From positions 1 through 39,223 of the forward strand of contig NZ_JAGPXT010000042.1 in NCBI RefSeq assembly GCF_018070465.1: DNA of 39,223 nucleotides. Reading direction: 5' to 3'. Position numbers and translations under genes: made by a program. The notes under the pieces were generated by a model, which saw only the letters and a list, made by a program, of their open reading frames with translations, did no database searches and was not told where the DNA came from. How positions within the stretch are numbered: position 1 is the stretch's first letter; every line of letters begins with the position of its first letter. The stretch comes from Micromonospora sp. C95. Its GTDB lineage: Bacteria; Actinomycetota; Actinomycetes; Mycobacteriales; Micromonosporaceae. This document shows, piece after piece, positions 38,452-39,223 of the stretch.

Positions 38452-39099
38452 TCAGCGGACCGGTGGCCGATCCCAGCCGTCCGGCAGGCGATCGGGAGCC
38501 GTCCAGTGCGGCGGCGGGGTGAAGTCGCACCAGGTGCCGTCGAAGGGGAAGACCCCCGCCTCGGCCAGTGCGATCACCCGTTTCCCCTCGGCCCGCACCG
38601 CCGTCTCGTCGGTCACCCAGTAGTGCTCCGGAAAGGCGAGCCGCTCGACGAACTCGTCCTCGTCCTTCCACTCCCAGCTGCGATCCGGACGGACCCACAC
38701 GTCGAGATCCTGGTCGACGATGTCGACGCCGGCCAACTCGCCGTCGTCCCACCGGACGCCGGGTTCCTCCAGATTGACGTACCAGCCGGCGAAGCGACCC
38801 CGCACGTCGCGGAACCACCAGACCGAGTGGGCCGCACCGGTCGGCAGGAACTTCAACAAGGGTGGGCCGTTCCAGCGGCCCTGCGCCAGGCGGTAGGTCG
38901 GGGTCAACCACTCCCGGAAGGGCACCGCCCGCATGCCCTGCCCGGCCTCGTTGACCTCGGCCGCCACCGGCGTGCCCTCGGCCACCCAGAGCAGCAACCC
39001 GCGCTCGTCGTCGCTGACCACCCGGGCCGGCCGGACCCAGCCGACCCGCCCTCGCCGCACATTGCGATGCACGACCAACCGCCCCGGCTCGAACCCCAC
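38452..39099 (-). CDS. DUF402 domain protein
   Basis: This 215-residue protein has the DUF402 pattern: WWFRDVRGRFAGWYVNLEEPGVRWDDGELAGVDIVDQDLDVWVRPDRSWEWKDEDEF with the DxxLDxxxxxD-like metal-binding residues, and N-terminal GFEPGRLVVHRNVRRGRVGWVRPARVV. DUF402 proteins form a small family; some characterised members are nucleotide or phosphate hydrolases. TAGGGT at 39106-39111 (minus strand) lies 6 nt before the GTG at 39099, so the mRNA is probably leaderless. It is upstream of rpsP with a 246-bp gap. The activity is not predicted further. Confidence 0.85.
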   Translation of the reverse strand: MGFEPGRLVVHRNVRRGRVGWVRPARVVSDDERGLLLWVAEGTPVAAEVNEAGQGMRAVPFREWLTPTYRLAQGRWNGPPLLKFLPTGAAHSVWWFRDVRGRFAGWYVNLEEPGVRWDDGELAGVDIVDQDLDVWVRPDRSWEWKDEDEFVERLAFPEHYWVTDETAVRAEGKRVIALAEAGVFPFDGTWCDFTPPPHWTAPDRLPDGWDRPPVR

Positions 39100-39105
39100 A
39101 ACCCG

Positions 39106-39111
39106 ACCCTA
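39106..39111 (-). promoter_or_regulatory. -10 box of leaderless DUF402 promoter
   Basis: On the minus strand TAGGGT is followed by CGGGTT and the GTG at 39099, a 6-nt gap. It is the same arrangement as at xerC. Confidence 0.55.
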
Positions 39112-39132
39112 CCGCCCCACCCCACTCTCCGC

Positions 39133-39202
39133 CGATCTTGCACTTTTGGTCGGCGATACGCCCGCTTTGACGGCATTCGACCCGACGGAAAGTGCAAGAT
39201 CG
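39133..39202. repeat. Intergenic long hairpin, copy 4
   Basis: CGATCTTGCACTTT (39133-39146) is the exact reverse complement of 39189-39202, giving a 14-bp stem. After a wobble pair and a mismatch, GTCGG (39049+100 to 39153, i.e. 39149-39153) pairs with CCGAC (39182-39186). The arm begins GATCTTG, similar to GATCATG in copies 2 and 3. It lies upstream of the DUF402 promoter, at the window end, so it may serve the gene beyond the window. Confidence 0.8.
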
Positions 39203-39223
39203 ACGCGGGATGGGGGGTGGGGG

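Noticed and set aside
1..39223. tRNA, rRNA, CRISPR array, prophage or complete insertion sequence
   Set aside because: None was recognised on either strand when reading through the window; no transposase, integrase of phage type or spaced identical repeats were seen apart from the chromosomal Xer gene.

Overview
The window is high-GC actinobacterial DNA. It most resembles a Micromonosporaceae chromosome (Micromonospora or a close relative). The reasons are the many GTG starts, a Scr1-type XRE regulator paired with DUF397, leaderless start codons 6-7 nt after a TANNNT box, and a gene order close to the conserved rpsP-to-ispG block of Streptomyces and Mycobacterium.

Layout. (1) 1-4,600: a PadR-family regulator with a double-palindrome operator, then the minus-strand run dxr - rip/rseP - ispG, combining two MEP isoprenoid steps with a site-2 protease. 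(2) 4,600-15,900: an accessory stretch that separates dxr from DUF2631/rlmN/cdsA. It holds a Uma2 nuclease, a decayed HigB toxin with an intact HigA-like antitoxin, a Scr1/DUF397 pair divergent from three overlapping small ORFs, a Phd/RelE toxin-antitoxin pair, a membrane protein with an Asp-box sensor-like domain, a tyrosine-phosphatase remnant, a GNAT, a YihY/BrkB-like membrane protein, a phytoene-desaturase-like flavoprotein and a metallo-beta-lactamase/Rieske fusion. (3) 15,900-23,900: DUF2631, a DivIVA-domain protein, rlmN, cdsA, frr, pyrH, tsf and rpsB, i.e. translation and phospholipid functions on the minus strand. (4) 23,900-32,200: a membrane protein, then plus-strand yraN - comM - dprA - xerC (DNA uptake and recombination), a class-V aminotransferase, a minus-strand M23 peptidase and a methyltransferase. 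Compared with Mycobacterium and Streptomyces this block appears inverted. (5) 32,200-39,223: minus-strand DUF402, rpsP - khpA - rimM - trmD, rplS, two lepB genes, nudix, rnhB and DUF2469.

The housekeeping genes work as short coupled operons (ATGA, GTGA and TGATG junctions), several ending in strong GC hairpins. The least explained material is the 6.0-8.6 kb regulator/small-ORF/TA cluster, a family of long intergenic hairpins sharing the arm core GATCWTGMASTT, and two pairs of DnaA-box-like 9-mers, each pair 19 bp apart, at the two edges of the inverted block.
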